From Streptomyces sp. NBS 14/10 (GTDB taxonomy: Bacteria; Actinomycetota; Actinomycetes; Streptomycetales; Streptomycetaceae): DNA of 64,000 nucleotides. Shown here piece after piece: positions 35,643 to 43,902 of this stretch (position 1 is its first letter; the number at the start of each line of letters is the position of its first letter). The stretch is taken from NCBI RefSeq assembly GCF_002224125.1, contig NZ_NCSM01000065.1, positions 1-64,000 of the forward strand, read 5' to 3'. The notes beneath the pieces were generated by a model. It had not been told where the DNA came from. It was given only the letters and a program-made list of their open reading frames with translations, and did not search any database. The position numbers and the translations under genes were made by a program.

Positions 35643-36061
35643 TGACCACGGGCGCGACCCCGACCGCGAGCGCGCCGGTCGACTGGGAAGCGCTGCGCGC
35701 AGCGGCCCGGGGCGTGATGTCCCGGGCCTACGCCCCGTACTCCCGCTACCCCGTGGGCGCCGCGGCGCTGGTCGACGACGGCCGCACGGTGACCGGCTGC
35801 AATGTGGAGAACGCGGCGTACGGTGTCGCGCTGTGCGCCGAATGCGGCCTGGTCTCCGCCCTGTTCGCCTCGGGCGGCGGCCGGCTGACCGCGTTCACCT
35901 GCTGCGACGGCGACGGCGCGGTGCTGATGCCCTGCGGCCGCTGCCGCCAGCTGCTGTGGGAACACGGCGGCCCGGAGCTCCAGGTGGACACCGCCTCCGG
36001 CATCCGCCCGCTCGCCGAACTCCTCCCGGACGCGTTCGGTCGCAACGACCTGGAACGCTGA
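35639..36061 (+). CDS. cdd: Cytidine deaminase
   Basis: This 140-residue zinc enzyme deaminates cytidine and deoxycytidine to uridine and deoxyuridine. The zinc ligands are C66 in CAEC and C99 and C102 in PCGRC, and E68 is the catalytic base. The substrate-binding NVENAAYG is at residues 55-62. The start ATG at 35639 overlaps the permease stop, and a second ATG follows directly. Length fits the small tetrameric class. It hands its product on to thymidine/uridine phosphorolysis. Confidence 0.93.
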   Translation: MMTTGATPTASAPVDWEALRAAARGVMSRAYAPYSRYPVGAAALVDDGRTVTGCNVENAAYGVALCAECGLVSALFASGGGRLTAFTCCDGDGAVLMPCGRCRQLLWEHGGPELQVDTASGIRPLAELLPDAFGRNDLER

Positions 36062-36114
36062 GCGAGCTCTCCCCGCTCTCCCCGCTCGCCCCGATGAAAG
36101 GCCCGCACCTCACC

Positions 36115-37395
36115 ATGGACGCCATCACCGTCATCCGCGCCAAACGCGACGGCGGCCGTCTCACCGACGCCCAGATCGACTGGATCATCGACGCCTATAC
36201 GCGCGGTGAGGTCGCCCACGAGCAGATGTCCGCGCTCGCGATGGCGATCTACCTCAACGGCATGGACCGCGCGGAGATCGCCCGCTGGACCGCCGCGATG
36301 ATCGCGTCCGGCGAGCGTATGGAGTTCTCGTCCCTTGCGCGCCCGACCGCCGACAAGCACTCGACCGGCGGCGTGGGCGACAAGATCACCCTCCCGCTGG
36401 CCCCGCTGGTGGCTGCCTGCGGCGCGGCCGTACCGCAGCTGTCCGGGCGCGGCCTCGGCCACACCGGCGGCACGCTCGACAAGCTGGAGTCCATCCCCGG
36501 CTGGCGGGCGCAGCTCTCCAACGAGGGAATGCTGCGGGTGCTCGAAGACGTCGGCTCCGTCATCTGCGCGGCGGGCGAGGGGCTGGCGCCCGCTGACCGC
36601 AAGCTGTACGCGCTGCGCGATGTGACCGGGACCGTGGAGTCGATCCCGCTGATCGCGAGCAGCATCATGTCGAAGAAGATCGCCGAGGGCACCGGCTCGC
36701 TGGTGCTGGATGTGAAGGTCGGCTCCGGCGCCTTCATGAAGGACCTGGCCTCGGCGCGGGAGCTGGCCGCCACCATGGTGGGCCTGGGCACCGACCACGG
36801 GGTCCGTACGGTCGCCCTGCTCACCGGCATGGCCACCCCGCTCGGCCGCACCGCGGGCAACGCCCTCGAGGTCCGCGAGTCCGTGGAGGTCCTGGCGGGC
36901 GGCGGCCCGGCCGACGTCGTCGAGCTCACCCTCGCCCTCGCCCGGGAGATGCTGGACGCGGCGGGCCTGCCGGACGCCGACCCGGCCAAGGCCCTCGCGG
37001 ACGGCTCCGCGATGGACCACTGGCGCCGCATGATCGCCGCCCAGGGCGGCGCCCCGGACGCGCCGCTGCCCGTCGCCCGCGAACAGCACGTGGTGACGGC
37101 CGAGTCGACCGGGGTGCTGACCGGCCTGGACGCGTACGCGGTCGGCGTCGTCGCCTGGCGGCTCGGCGCGGGCCGGGCCCGTAAGGAGGACCCGGTGCAG
37201 GCGGGGGCGGGCGTGGAGATCCACGCCAAGCCGGGGGACGCGGTACGGGCGGGCGATCCGCTGCTGACGCTGCACACGGACACACCGGAGAAGTTCGACT
37301 ACGCGCTCGAGGCGCTGGCGGGGGCGGTGAGCTACGCCCCGCCGGGGACGGAGTTCACCCCCGAGCCGATCGTCCTGGACCGCATCGCGCGGTAA
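36115..37395 (+). CDS. deoA: Thymidine phosphorylase
   Basis: This 426-residue enzyme splits thymidine (and deoxyuridine) with phosphate to the base and deoxyribose-1-phosphate. The phosphate-binding KHSTGGVGDK is at residues 81-90. The family signature SGRGLGHTGGTLDKLESIPG and the MSKKIAEGTGSLVLDVKVGSGAFMK region follow. I prefer the ATG at 36115 (MDAITVIRAKRDGG); an in-frame ATG at 36094 has no ribosome binding site. It is the last gene of the nucleoside operon and ends at a strong bidirectional terminator. Confidence 0.93.
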   Translation: MDAITVIRAKRDGGRLTDAQIDWIIDAYTRGEVAHEQMSALAMAIYLNGMDRAEIARWTAAMIASGERMEFSSLARPTADKHSTGGVGDKITLPLAPLVAACGAAVPQLSGRGLGHTGGTLDKLESIPGWRAQLSNEGMLRVLEDVGSVICAAGEGLAPADRKLYALRDVTGTVESIPLIASSIMSKKIAEGTGSLVLDVKVGSGAFMKDLASARELAATMVGLGTDHGVRTVALLTGMATPLGRTAGNALEVRESVEVLAGGGPADVVELTLALAREMLDAAGLPDADPAKALADGSAMDHWRRMIAAQGGAPDAPLPVAREQHVVTAESTGVLTGLDAYAVGVVAWRLGAGRARKEDPVQAGAGVEIHAKPGDAVRAGDPLLTLHTDTPEKFDYALEALAGAVSYAPPGTEFTPEPIVLDRIAR

Positions 37396-37413
37396 GGGAA
37401 ACGACAGACGGGC

Positions 37414-37455
37414 GAAGGGGCCGCTCCGCCGGGACAGTGGCGGAGCGGCCCCTTC
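37414..37455. terminator. Bidirectional terminator between deoA and the MFS gene
   Basis: A perfect 17-base stem GAAGGGGCCGCTCCGCC / GGCGGAGCGGCCCCTTC with an eight-base loop stands between convergent genes, 18 bases after deoA and 31 bases before the end of the MFS gene. Confidence 0.92.
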
Positions 37456-37486
37456 GGGCTCTGTGATTGTTCTGCGGTGTCGGTCG

Positions 37487-38839
37487 TTACGCCTGTGCGG
37501 CCAGCCGACGCAGGCCCTGCGTGGTCTCGTTGGCGGACGCGCGCTCGGACTGCCGCTCCGACCGGGCCACGATCTCCGCACGCCGCTCGGCCAGCGCCTT
37601 CCGCGTCGCGTAGAGCGTGATCGCCGCCGCGCCGGCCACGGCCACCAGACCGAGCACGACCGTGCCGCTCCAGCCGGCCGCGTGGAAGGCCAGCGCGCCG
37701 AGGGTGCCGCCCACGCTGCTGCCGATGTAGTACGCGGTCTGGTAGAGCGCCGAGGCCTGGGCGCGCCCGGTCTTGGCGGCCCGGCTGACCGAGGAGGAGG
37801 CCACGGCGTGGCCCGCGAAGAAGCCCGCGGTGATCAGCACCAGGCCCAGCAGCACCGCCACCAGCGAGTCACCGAGGCTCAGCAGCAGCCCGGCCGTCGT
37901 GGTGGTGACCGCCACGTACAGCGCGCCGCGCCGGCCCAGCCGGCCGACCAGCTTTCCGGCCGCCGCGGAGGAGGCCGTACCGACCAGGTAGATCAGGAAG
38001 ATCGAGCCGACCAGGGACTGCGAGAGGTTGAAGGGCTCGGCGACCAAGCGGTAGCCGATGACCGTGTAGACGCCGCCGAAGACGGTCATGAACAGCGCGC
38101 CGATCGCGTACAGCCTGCGCAGCAGCGGATCGGACAGATGCCCGCCGACCGTACGGGCCAGGGCGCGCGGGCTGACCGCGGACGGGGTGAAGTGGCGCGC
38201 CTTGGGCAGCAGCAGCCGGAAGGCGATCGCGCAGACCAGCGACAGAACGCCGACCGTCGCCAGCGATACGCGCCAGCCCCAGCCGTCGGCGACCCAGCCG
38301 GTGAGCAGCCGGCCGGTCATACCGCCGAAGCTGTTGCCGGCCACGAACAGGCCGATGGCGCTGATGAGGGAGGAGGGGCGTACCTCCTCGGAGAGGTAGG
38401 CCATCGCGGAGGCGGGGATACCGGCGATCGCGGCACCCTGGACGGCGCGCAGCGCGATCAGCCAGCCCAGGTCCGGGGCGAAGGGCACCACGAGGCCGAC
38501 GGCGACGGCGACGGCGAGCGAGCCGGTCATCATGGCGCGGCGGCCGAAGCGCTCGGACAGGGCGCTGAGCGGAAGCACCGCGAGGGCCAGCGCGAGGGTG
38601 GCCGCGGAGACCGTCCAGCTCGCCTGGTCGGGCTGGACGTCGAGGTCGGCGGAGATCGCGGGCAGCAGTGCCTGGGTGGAGAAGAGAAGGGCGAACGTCG
38701 CAAGACCGGCGGCGAAGAGCGCGAGCCGCATCCGGCCGAAGCCGGGGTCTCCGGGGCTCATTCGATCGGGGGTCGACGACGTGGTGACGCAGGCGTCCAC
38801 AGGGGTTCCGGTGGACGCCTCGGTATCAGCAGGAGGCAT
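37487..38839 (-). CDS. MFS transporter (drug/sugar efflux type)
   Basis: This 450-residue major facilitator transporter has 12 predicted membrane helices. The A-type motif between helices 2 and 3 reads ALSERFGRRAM, and GSVVGGTLGAL-like glycine-rich helices occur in the C-terminal half. The start chosen is the ATG at 38839 (MPPADTEAS); longer forms cross the divergent promoter. It is transcribed away from a LysR regulator, which probably controls it. Substrates cannot be read from the sequence, although arabinose/chloramphenicol-type exporters resemble it. Confidence 0.87.
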   Translation of the reverse strand: MPPADTEASTGTPVDACVTTSSTPDRMSPGDPGFGRMRLALFAAGLATFALLFSTQALLPAISADLDVQPDQASWTVSAATLALALAVLPLSALSERFGRRAMMTGSLAVAVAVGLVVPFAPDLGWLIALRAVQGAAIAGIPASAMAYLSEEVRPSSLISAIGLFVAGNSFGGMTGRLLTGWVADGWGWRVSLATVGVLSLVCAIAFRLLLPKARHFTPSAVSPRALARTVGGHLSDPLLRRLYAIGALFMTVFGGVYTVIGYRLVAEPFNLSQSLVGSIFLIYLVGTASSAAAGKLVGRLGRRGALYVAVTTTTAGLLLSLGDSLVAVLLGLVLITAGFFAGHAVASSSVSRAAKTGRAQASALYQTAYYIGSSVGGTLGALAFHAAGWSGTVVLGLVAVAGAAAITLYATRKALAERRAEIVARSERQSERASANETTQGLRRLAAQA

Positions 38840-38896
38840 GTCTCGACCGTATGTGGCGGCTTTTGATGCGTCCAATGCACGGAATTGCCATAATCG

Positions 38897-38910
38897 ATGC
38901 TGTGCAGCAT
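38897..38910. promoter_or_regulatory. Candidate LysR operator ATGCTGTGCAGCAT
   Basis: A perfect 14-base inverted repeat (arms ATGCTG/CAGCAT) lies in the 125-base gap between the MFS and LysR starts. It is a plausible binding site for the divergent regulator. Confidence 0.5.
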
Positions 38911-38964
38911 CAGCCGAGGCCAGCGAGGTCATTGTCACGCCCCCGCAATGAAAAAGACATTCCC

Positions 38965-39942
38965 GTGACAGTCGGGTCCACAGCCGGGTCCACGCTCGGG
39001 TCCCAGGCCGTCGATCGCGTCATGGCCGAGTTCGAAGCCGACTCCTGGGCCGCGTCCCTGACGCCCCGCCTGGTGCAGTTCGCGGCGGTCGCCCGGCACG
39101 AGCACGTCACCCGGGCCGCGCAGTGGCTCGGCGTACCCCAGTCGACGCTCAGCCGGGCGATGGTACGCCTCGAAGCGGACCTGGGCGTAGCCCTGTTCGC
39201 CCGCCGCGGCCGCACCGTCGCGCTCACCCCCGCCGGGCGTACGTTCCTGCGCGCGGTGGAACGGGCGCTGACCGAGGTCGAGCGCGCCGCCGAGACCGTA
39301 CGGGCCGACGCCGACCCCGCCGCGGGCAAGATCGCCTTCGGCTTTCTGCACACCCTCGGCCCGGAGACGGTACCGGGTCTGATCCGCGCCTTCCGGGTCG
39401 ACCACCCGCGGGCGCGCTTCCAACTCGTCCAGGGCTACGGCGAGGCGATGATCGAGCGGATGCGCACCGGCGACCTCGACCTCTGCCTCACCTCACCCGT
39501 CCCCGACGCCCCCGACCTGGTCGCCCGCCGCCTCGACGAGCAGCGGCTGCGCCTGGTGGTGCCCGACGACCACCGGCTCGCCGGCCGTAAGCGGATCCGG
39601 CTGGCCGAGGCCGCCACGGAGCTCTTCGTCACCCTCGAACCGGGCTACGGGCTGCGGCGCATCACCGACGCGCTGTGCGCCGAGGCGGGCTTCAAGCCGA
39701 AGATCGCCTTCGAGGGGGAGGAGGCCGAGACCCTGCGCGGCCTGGTGGCCGCGGGGTTCGGAGTGGCGCTGCTGCCGCCCCCGGCGGTGCCGCGCCCCGG
39801 GGTGGCCGAGCTGACGGTGACGGCCCCGCGGGCGGTCCGCGAGATCGGCGTCGCCTGGCTCGACGGCCATCCGGACACCGCACCGGTCGCGGCCTTCAAA
39901 CGCTTCCTGCTCAGCCGCCGCGGACAACTCCTGCCCAGCTGA
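38965..39942 (+). CDS. LysR-family regulator
   Basis: This 325-residue transcription factor has an N-terminal winged helix (LVQFAAVARHEHVTRAAQWLGVPQSTLSRAM, about residues 32-62) and a periplasmic-binding-protein-like effector domain (KIAFGFLHTLGPETVPGLIRAF onward). I prefer the GTG at 38965 because upstream frames run into the MFS promoter, though the ribosome binding site is weak. The divergent MFS transporter is the likely target. The effector is unknown. Confidence 0.86.
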   Translation: MTVGSTAGSTLGSQAVDRVMAEFEADSWAASLTPRLVQFAAVARHEHVTRAAQWLGVPQSTLSRAMVRLEADLGVALFARRGRTVALTPAGRTFLRAVERALTEVERAAETVRADADPAAGKIAFGFLHTLGPETVPGLIRAFRVDHPRARFQLVQGYGEAMIERMRTGDLDLCLTSPVPDAPDLVARRLDEQRLRLVVPDDHRLAGRKRIRLAEAATELFVTLEPGYGLRRITDALCAEAGFKPKIAFEGEEAETLRGLVAAGFGVALLPPPAVPRPGVAELTVTAPRAVREIGVAWLDGHPDTAPVAAFKRFLLSRRGQLLPS

Positions 39943-39972
39943 ACCCCGCCAGGCCGGGGCCGGAGCCGGGGC

Positions 39973-40737
39973 TCAGCTCGGCAGCGTCGAGCCGAACCCC
40001 GCCGCCAGCGGCATGCGCAGCCCCAGCGGTGGCGGGGCCGCGAGGGCGTCCTCGACCGGGCGGGAGAAGCCGTGGTCGAAGAGCGAGCCGAGCAGGAAGT
40101 CGGCGGCCAGTGCCTGTACTTCGGAGCGGTTGTGGTGCATACCGTGGCCGTCCGCGTGGACCTCGAAGCGGCACACATCCCGGTTGGCCTTCTTGGCCCG
40201 CTCCGCGAGCCGGTACGACAACTCGGGGTCGGCCCGCTGGTCGTTCGTCCCGTGGGCGATCAGCACCTGCCGCCCGACGAGCTGCTTGACCGGCTCGGGC
40301 TCCACCGCGGACTCGGCCGGCGGCAGCCATGGGGCCAGCGCGATCACCGAGACGACGGCGTCGTGTCCGGCGGCGCGCAGGGCGGCGCGGGCGCCCATGC
40401 CGTGGCCGATGAGGCACACCGGCACATCGCCGTAGCGCCGTATCACCTCGTCCACCGCCCACTCGGCGTCCGCGGCCGGGTCGGCCGCGGTGTCGTTCCA
40501 GCCGCGGTGGCGGTAGTGGACGACATGGGCGGTCAGCCCTTCGGCGCGGCCCGCCCGGACCAGCCGCCGGGCCAGGGGCAGCACCGCGGCCACCGACAGC
40601 CGCGAGGGCCGTCCGGTGCCGGTCTCCGGGCCCCCGGGAAGCAGTAACACCACACCGTGCACGGTCTCCTGTGCGGCGGCCGCGCCTTTCGGCCGCCCCA
40701 GCCTGGCGCCCCGCTCGGGCAACGCTTGCTGAACCAT
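39973..40737 (-). CDS. Alpha/beta hydrolase-like protein lacking the nucleophile
   Basis: This protein of about 254 residues has an alpha/beta hydrolase fold: an oxyanion region VVLLLPGGPETG, a nucleophile-elbow position reading IGHGMGARAA, the acid-turn HGTNDQRADP and the histidine region HADGHGMHH. The elbow G-x-S-x-G has glycine where the catalytic serine should be, so the protein is probably not a hydrolase of the normal type. The ATG at 40737 is used; earlier frame would start in the add promoter region. It is divergent from add. No function is assigned. Confidence 0.8.
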   Translation of the reverse strand: MVQQALPERGARLGRPKGAAAAQETVHGVVLLLPGGPETGTGRPSRLSVAAVLPLARRLVRAGRAEGLTAHVVHYRHRGWNDTAADPAADAEWAVDEVIRRYGDVPVCLIGHGMGARAALRAAGHDAVVSVIALAPWLPPAESAVEPEPVKQLVGRQVLIAHGTNDQRADPELSYRLAERAKKANRDVCRFEVHADGHGMHHNRSEVQALAADFLLGSLFDHGFSRPVEDALAAPPPLGLRMPLAAGFGSTLPS

Positions 40738-40826
40738 GGCGACACGATCGCAGAAGGAGCGGTGTACTCCACCACTCGTGCTGGTCACTGTTGCATATCT
40801 ATCGGGGCCACGCGGCGGAGCCGCAC

Positions 40827-40857
40827 ATGACACGATCTACGCGCGTAGGGGTATGGT
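40827..40857 (+). promoter_or_regulatory. add promoter with nucleoside operator
   Basis: -35-like ATGACA (40827-40832), the perfect palindrome CTACGCGCGTAG (40837-40848) in the spacer, and -10 TATGGT (40852-40857), followed by six bases and the add ATG. Operator, -10 box and start have almost the same arrangement as at deoC. Confidence 0.78.
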
Positions 40858-40863
40858 GCGCAG

Positions 40864-42030
40864 ATGACGAGCGAGTACCAGGACCGCCCCACCCCCGAGC
40901 AGATCCGCCGCGCCCCGAAGGTGCTGCTGCACGACCACCTCGACGGCGGGCTGCGCCCCGCCACCGTCGTCGACCTCGCCCGTGAGACGGGCTATGACGG
41001 GCTGCCGAAGAGCGATCCGGCGGAGCTCGGCCGCTGGTTCCGGGAGGCCGCCGACTCCGGTTCGCTCGAGCTCTACCTCGAGACCTTCGCGCACACCTGT
41101 GCCGTCATGCAGACCCGCGACGCGCTGTTCCGGGTCGCCGCCGAATGCGCCGAGGACCTGGCCGAGGACGGGGTCGTCTACGCGGAGGTGCGCTACGCCC
41201 CCGAGCAGCATCTGACCCGGGGGCTGACCCTGGAACAGGTCGTCGAGGCGGTCAACGAGGGCTTCCGCGAGGGGGAGCGGCGGGCCCGGGAGAAGGGTCT
41301 GCGTATCCGCGTCGGCGCCCTGCTCACCGCGATGCGCCACGCCGCCCGCGCCCTGGAGATCGCCGAACTCGCCAACGGCTACCGTGACCACGGCGTCGTC
41401 GGCTTCGACATCGCGGGCGCCGAGGCGGGCTACCCGCCCACCCGCCACCTCGACGCCTTCGAATATCTCAAGCGGGAGAACAACCACTTCACGATCCACG
41501 CGGGCGAGGCATTCGGGCTGCCCTCGATCTGGCAGGCGCTCCAGTGGTGCGGCGCCGACCGGCTCGGCCACGGCGTCCGCATCATCGACGACATCGAGGT
41601 GGCGGACGACGGGAGCGTGACCCTCGGCCGGCTCGCCTCATACGTCCGGGACAAGCGCATCCCGCTGGAGCTGTGCCCGACCTCGAACCTCCAGACCGGC
41701 GCGGCCCGTTCGTACGCCGAGCACCCCATCGGGCTGCTGCGCCGACTGCAATTCCGGGCGACCGTGAATACGGATAATCGTCTGATGAGCGGCACAAGCA
41801 TGAGTGATGAATTCGAGCACCTCGTTTCGACGTTCCACTACACGCTCGACGACATGCAATGGTTTACGGTCAATGCAATGAAATCGGCGTTCATTCCTTT
41901 TGATGAACGTCTGGCGATGATCAATGACGTGATCAAGCCCGGGTATGCCGAATTGAAGTCCGAATGGCTGTTCCGTCAGATGGCCTCCGCATCACCCCTG
42001 ACCAGGTGGTCTCACGTCGAGGGCGGCTGA
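40864..42030 (+). CDS. add: Adenosine deaminase
   Basis: This 388-residue TIM-barrel zinc enzyme deaminates adenosine and deoxyadenosine to inosine and deoxyinosine. The metal ligands and catalytic residues are in [21 protein letters not shown] and [13 protein letters not shown]. The start codon lies six bases after the -10 box, so the message is probably leaderless. The last 270 bases (about 41755-42000) use far more A- and T-ending codons than the rest, while the family sequence continues normally. The promoter carries the nucleoside-regulon operator. Confidence 0.93.
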   Translation: MTSEYQDRPTPEQIRRAPKVLLHDHLDGGLRPATVVDLARETGYDGLPKSDPAELGRWFREAADSGSLELYLETFAHTCAVMQTRDALFRVAAECAEDLAEDGVVYAEVRYAPEQHLTRGLTLEQVVEAVNEGFREGERRAREKGLRIRVGALLTAMRHAARALEIAELANGYRDHGVVGFDIAGAEAGYPPTRHLDAFEYLKRENNHFTIHAGEAFGLPSIWQALQWCGADRLGHGVRIIDDIEVADDGSVTLGRLASYVRDKRIPLELCPTSNLQTGAARSYAEHPIGLLRRLQFRATVNTDNRLMSGTSMSDEFEHLVSTFHYTLDDMQWFTVNAMKSAFIPFDERLAMINDVIKPGYAELKSEWLFRQMASASPLTRWSHVEGG

Positions 42031-42176
42031 CGACGGCTGATCTCGCGGAGCGGGAAGCGGACCGGGATAAACGGCCGGAAGGCAAGTGAGGGGCGCTTTT
42101 CCGGGTTTGCGGAAGGCCGAAATCCATGGCTACGTTGCCGTACCGGTCAAGCCCCCGTCTCAAGGACAGATTTCTG

Positions 42177-42482
42177 ATGAAGCAGGGAACCATCAAGACC
42201 CTCGGTGCCATTGCCCTCGGTGCGGTCGCCGTCATTGCCGGAGGCGGCACCGCGGCTGCGGCCGGCAACGCTCCGGTCGGGCCCGCGAGCCCCGGTATGG
42301 GGGGCATGAGCGCCGGGCAGGCGAAGGCGGCCGTCGGGCAGGGGCCCGCACCCGCACCCGGACCCCAGGCTCAGGCCCCGCGGCCGGGTCAGCCCGGCCC
42401 CAACAAGACCCTGTTGGACAACCTCCCCATCAGCCCCAACGCCCTGAAGGCCAGCGGCCTGCCGGGCGGTCTGCTGGGCTGA
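42177..42482 (+). CDS. Small secreted protein of unknown function
   Basis: This 101-residue protein has a signal peptide (TIKTLGAIALGAVAVIAGGGTAAAA) and a mature part rich in P, G, A and Q that ends in LLDNLPISPNALKASGLPGGLLG. The ATG at 42177 has an AAGGA ribosome binding site. No family is recognised. It resembles small exported proline-rich proteins of streptomycetes. A strong terminator follows. Confidence 0.72.
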   Translation: MKQGTIKTLGAIALGAVAVIAGGGTAAAAGNAPVGPASPGMGGMSAGQAKAAVGQGPAPAPGPQAQAPRPGQPGPNKTLLDNLPISPNALKASGLPGGLLG

Positions 42483-42501
42483 CCCGCGTACTGTCGGGCA
42501 A

Positions 42502-42540
42502 GTGGGGCCCGCACACCCGGTCCGGGTGTGCGGGCCCCAC
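42502..42540. terminator. Terminator after the small secreted protein gene
   Basis: An 18-base perfect stem GTGGGGCCCGCACACCCG with a three-base loop, ending 58 bases past the stop. It lies before the convergent VanZ gene and may serve both strands. Confidence 0.9.
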
Positions 42541-42566
42541 TGTGTGCTGCCGCGTGCTGCGCTGCC

Positions 42567-43154
42567 CTACCGCGCGACCCCGACGCTGTGCACGGAACGG
42601 GCCACGGCCTGGGTGCCGCCCCCGGCCCGTTCCCCTTCCCGGCCCTCGTCGCCCCCGTCCCGGGAGAGGGCGGCGGTCCGCCGCCGGTCCGCCAGCCGGC
42701 GGAGCCACGACCGTGTGGCGGGGACGACCGCGAGGTGAGCCAGCGCCACGCCCGCCGTGTTGAGCAGCACCGTGTCGACGTTCATGATCTGGCCGGTGAG
42801 CTCGCTGTGCACCAGCGCCATCGTCAGGGAGACCATCGCGCCGGTGAAGACCGTACGGACGAACGAGGCGAGCGGGTAGACCGTCACCCGGCCCCCCGCC
42901 AGCGGCAGCAGCACGCCAAGCGGCGAGAGCAGCAGCAGCCCGCCGCCGATGCTGCGGGTGGCCTCCCAGGGGCCGAGCGCCAGATCGGCGCGGATGGTGG
43001 CCAGCGGCTCCAGGGTCACGGCGGTCACCCAGGGCGCGGACAGGGGGCGCAGGGTCAGCCAGCACACATACGCGAGATGTGCGGCGAGGAGGACGAATCC
43101 CGCGGCGCGGAAGCGGAAGGCGGCCCTGCGGCGGCCGGAACCATGACCCTGCAC
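42567..43154 (-). CDS. VanZ-family membrane protein
   Basis: This 195-residue VanZ-like protein has four to five hydrophobic helices (FVLLAAHLAYVCWLTL, GGGLLLLSPLGVLLPLAGG, TVFTGAMVSLTMALVHSELT) and the typical VDTVLLNTAGVALAHLAV. VanZ gives low-level teicoplanin resistance in some bacteria, but most homologues have no tested role. A charged tail of 40 residues follows. Its place before the afsQ system is conserved in related genomes as far as I recall. Confidence 0.82.
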   Translation of the reverse strand: MQGHGSGRRRAAFRFRAAGFVLLAAHLAYVCWLTLRPLSAPWVTAVTLEPLATIRADLALGPWEATRSIGGGLLLLSPLGVLLPLAGGRVTVYPLASFVRTVFTGAMVSLTMALVHSELTGQIMNVDTVLLNTAGVALAHLAVVPATRSWLRRLADRRRTAALSRDGGDEGREGERAGGGTQAVARSVHSVGVAR

Positions 43155-43299
43155 GACTCTCAGGACGCCTGTTGCGGGGGTCGCGGTTCCGGCCGAGCCG
43201 CGCTGGTGAGAAACGGGTTACCGGTGAGTCGGCCAGAAGCGGGAAGGACGGCGGGAGCGCGGGCCGCAATCGCCACGCGCGGCTGGGGCGCGCAGAGCG

Positions 43300-43902
43300 T
43301 CAGGAGACGAGTACGCCCGAAGTGACCGCGATCTCGGGGTGGCGGCGCATCTCCCCCGTGCACTCGTACCGCTTGAGCGGATCCCGGCCCGCGTCCGGGC
43401 CGCCGAGCACCACCCGGTGCCTGGAATCCGCCACGGTGGTCTCCGCGAAGGTGCAGACGATCTGCGCGAGCGCGTACGACTGAAGCTCCTCCGGCAGCCG
43501 GTTCAGCCGCAGCGCGCCGTCCGGGTCGCCCTTGGCCGGTCCGGAGATCCGCACCCAGTCCTCGACCGCGGTGGAGAACCCCGCCTCCTCCTCGGCCCTC
43601 GACGGCGGCTCCTGCATCTGGTCCAGCAGCGCACGGGCGACCTGAAGCGGCTCGGGCGGCGCCTTCTCGTCCGTCAACCGCGCCGACCGGCTCACCGAGA
43701 GGATCCGCGAGGTGCAGATCAGATAGACCCGTACGGTGACCCGGCCCGCCCCCTCGGCCGACCGGCCGGGCTCGGGCGCCTGACACGACGCGCGCGAGGG
43801 GGCGGGGCCCGCGTCGACCGGCACCGACGTACCGCGGATGCCGCATCCCGAGGCCAGCAGTGCCACCGCCCCGAGCAGCGCGCCCGCCGCTCGCCGCCTC
43901 AT
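43300..43902 (-). CDS. Lipoprotein coupled to the AfsQ2 sensor kinase
   Basis: This 200-residue exported lipoprotein has the lipobox LLASGC (C20) after an ALLGAVAL hydrophobic stretch. The mature part has no known domain, but four well-spaced cysteines (APEP.. C40, C63, C149 and C180) may form disulphides. Its ATG overlaps the stop of afsQ2 (ATGA), so the two are co-translated. It may help the sensor detect an outside signal, which is inferred only from the coupling. Confidence 0.75.
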   Translation of the reverse strand: MRRRAAGALLGAVALLASGCGIRGTSVPVDAGPAPSRASCQAPEPGRSAEGAGRVTVRVYLICTSRILSVSRSARLTDEKAPPEPLQVARALLDQMQEPPSRAEEEAGFSTAVEDWVRISGPAKGDPDGALRLNRLPEELQSYALAQIVCTFAETTVADSRHRVVLGGPDAGRDPLKRYECTGEMRRHPEIAVTSGVLVS

